Part shown: piece after piece, positions 62,960-64,000 of the stretch
Layout of the letters: every line of letters begins with the position of its first letter
How positions within the stretch are numbered: position 1 is the first letter of the stretch
Assembly (NCBI RefSeq): GCF_017744155.1
Contig: NZ_JAGHQT010000005.1
Coordinates: forward strand, 124,001-188,000
From: Endozoicomonas sp. G2_1
Lineage (GTDB): Bacteria; Pseudomonadota; Gammaproteobacteria; Enterobacterales; Alteromonadaceae
DNA length: 64,000 nt
Reading direction: 5' to 3'
Made by a program: the position numbers and the translations under genes
Notes under the pieces: model-generated
Database searches by the model: none
The model's input: the letters and a program-made list of their open reading frames with translations, nothing else
Told to the model about the DNA's origin: nothing

Positions 62960-64000
62960 TCAGGCAGTTTTCCATAATTTCAAGTTGGTTGCAATTAACT
63001 CTACAACTTTTGCATTAACTGCATTTCCTAGTGCTTTGAATGACTGAACTAAACCTTCAGGTAAGTTCTTTAACTCATGCAAGTTTTGGAGTTTGGCAGC
63101 TTCATGAGCTGAAATATATCGATTCTGTGATGGAATAATTGGTATCTGTGTGGGAGTCATAGATATTAATGATGGTGCTATTTCTGGTTTTAATATTCGA
63201 ATGCCAGAGGCTCTAAACTGCACAATATGGTTATAAATGTTATGTTCATAGTGTTTTCCTCTCCATTCAAGTATTTGCCAGCTATTGTTTTCTTTATTTA
63301 TTGATTTAGACCAATCATCGATTATTGCAGAATTACTCGAATATATTGAGCGACTATACATTACAGATTTTTCAAGCCAGTTAGCGACCTTTTTATTCTT
63401 TCTACAATAACTTGGTAAACGCTCCAATAATTCAGTCCATGTTTTACAATCAGACAAAGATGTACCATACGCACCTTTATATTCACGCATTTTACTCAAA
63501 CTCAATGAACTAAAGTCCAATGGGTACGTAGCTCCAAACTCCGGTGCAACAAGAGAAACAGAAGAAAACTTACCTAAATTTATTTTTGAAAGTAATGACT
63601 GCCAATGCGCTAGTAATTCGACTTTTTTGGGTTCTAAAGTCTTGGATTCACATTTATCATCAAGAATATCAAACAACGACTGTTTATCTAGTTGCATATA
63701 TTCAGGCCAAGTAAACTCCTCATCGGCTAATTTACTACCAACAATGAAAACACGTTTTCTATTTTGAGGTATCCCGACGTCTACTGGGGAAATAACCTTA
63801 TATTCAAGTTTATAGCCTATTTTCTCGAATGAACTTTGCATATAGTCCCAAAATGAACCCTGAGCAATCGTAAGAACATTAGGTACATTTTCTAGAACAA
63901 TAAATCTGGGTTTATGATGCTTAGCAATGCGTATAACATGATCGATTAGTTTACCTGACTCAGGGCATTCAGCTCCCTTTTTCTTTCCTGCTAATGAAAA
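62960..64000 (-). CDS. DNA (cytosine-5) methyltransferase, C-terminal part
   Basis: The frame enters from the right edge without a start codon. From 64000 it reads FSLAGKKKGAE (just after the expected PCQ nucleophile motif IV, which is outside), then the motif VI ENVPNVL, the motif VIII-like VGIPQNRKRVFIVG, a ~150-residue target-recognition region (about 63300-63700) and motifs IX-X (AAKLQNLHE, FKALGNAVNAKVVELIA). It methylates C5 of cytosine in a short DNA motif that cannot be predicted here. With the ATPase gene downstream it forms a probable restriction/defence unit. Confidence 0.92.
   Translation of the reverse strand, partial: FSLAGKKKGAECPESGKLIDHVIRIAKHHKPRFIVLENVPNVLTIAQGSFWDYMQSSFEKIGYKLEYKVISPVDVGIPQNRKRVFIVGSKLADEEFTWPEYMQLDKQSLFDILDDKCESKTLEPKKVELLAHWQSLLSKINLGKFSSVSLVAPEFGATYPLDFSSLSLSKMREYKGAYGTSLSDCKTWTELLERLPSYCRKNKKVANWLEKSVMYSRSIYSSNSAIIDDWSKSINKENNSWQILEWRGKHYEHNIYNHIVQFRASGIRILKPEIAPSLISMTPTQIPIIPSQNRYISAHEAAKLQNLHELKNLPEGLVQSFKALGNAVNAKVVELIATNLKLWKTA

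Larger units (their letters stand above)
53660..64000. mobile_element. Genomic island inserted in comM (left boundary; right end outside window)
   Basis: comM homology ends abruptly at about 53660, and from there to the window edge the base composition is visibly richer in A and T, gene spacing is loose and the content is accessory: small membrane proteins, an IS remnant, a nuclease, a DNA methyltransferase and a MORC-like ATPase. comM is an established insertion target for islands, for example AbaR-type elements of Acinetobacter. No integrase or Tn7-like transposase gene is inside the window. The first bases after the junction start TGTAATTGG, which could be a transposon end. Confidence 0.75.

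Noticed and set aside
1-64000. CRISPR arrays, tRNA and rRNA genes
   Set aside because: I looked for regularly spaced repeats, for cloverleaf-like GGTTCGA segments with acceptor stems and for rRNA-like stretches in the intergenic regions and saw none; by eye this is not exhaustive.

Overview
The window looks like a chromosomal segment of a marine gammaproteobacterium of the Alteromonadales, probably Colwelliaceae-like (Thalassotalea/Colwellia type). This is inferred from gene order (gmk-rpoZ-spoT-ridA-trmH-recG), moderate G+C, many methyl-accepting chemotaxis proteins and TonB receptors. No database search was possible, so the genus is a guess. No rRNA, tRNA or CRISPR array was seen.

Layout. 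(1) 1-5300, minus strand: gmk, rpoZ, spoT, ridA, trmH and the start of recG. A ~270 bp inverted-repeat MITE sits between the rpoZ terminator and spoT. (2) 5376-15645: housekeeping and nutrient genes, including a HAD phosphatase, ppnP, the divergent glpD/glpK pair with a palindromic operator, a TonB siderophore receptor behind a Fur box, an aspartate/aromatic aminotransferase, a DUF445 protein, a cyclophilin and greB. (3) 15652-33408: a large accessory catabolic cluster. It holds five proteins of the SnoaL/NTF2-like fold, a TonB receptor, a Na+/solute symporter, a MetE-like protein, a COG3618-type lactonase, a HpcH/HpaI aldolase, an alpha/beta hydrolase, a histidinol-dehydrogenase-like enzyme, an SDR, a bicupin and a LacI-family regulator. 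Six copies of a palindrome (consensus AATGACTTCGAAGTCATT) lie in its promoter regions and tie it together as one predicted LacI regulon. The substrate is unknown, and this is the best candidate for an undescribed pathway. (4) 33583-43409: a CapA-like protein, a lone family 5 solute-binding protein and three chemoreceptors, with a complete IS200-like element between the second and third. (5) 43675-52518: S10 peptidase, yjjX, GST, a prohibitin-like protein and the ilvE-ilvD-ilvA operon. The operon is preceded by a recognisable leader peptide (29 aa, rich in Val/Ile/Leu codons) and attenuator, with no ilvGM genes in between. (6) 52737-64000: comM (yifB) is cut off right after its Walker B motif (DELPEF). 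Everything to its right is AT-rich and looks like a genomic island. It carries small membrane proteins, a membrane GAF protein with an overlapping 56-aa partner, an IS5-type remnant, a minus-strand block (membrane lectin-like protein, CBS-like membrane protein, secreted endonuclease I, DUF900-type hydrolase), and a MORC-like GHKL ATPase next to a C5 DNA methyltransferase that runs off the right edge. The last pair resembles known Dcm-MORC restriction/defence modules.

In region 3 the likely logic is uptake through the TonB receptor and Na+ symporter, oxidation by the SDR and/or HisD-like dehydrogenase, lactone opening by the COG3618 protein, rearrangement or dehydration by the NTF2-fold proteins, and C-C cleavage by the aldolase, with induction through the LacI regulator. 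These steps are inference from family membership.
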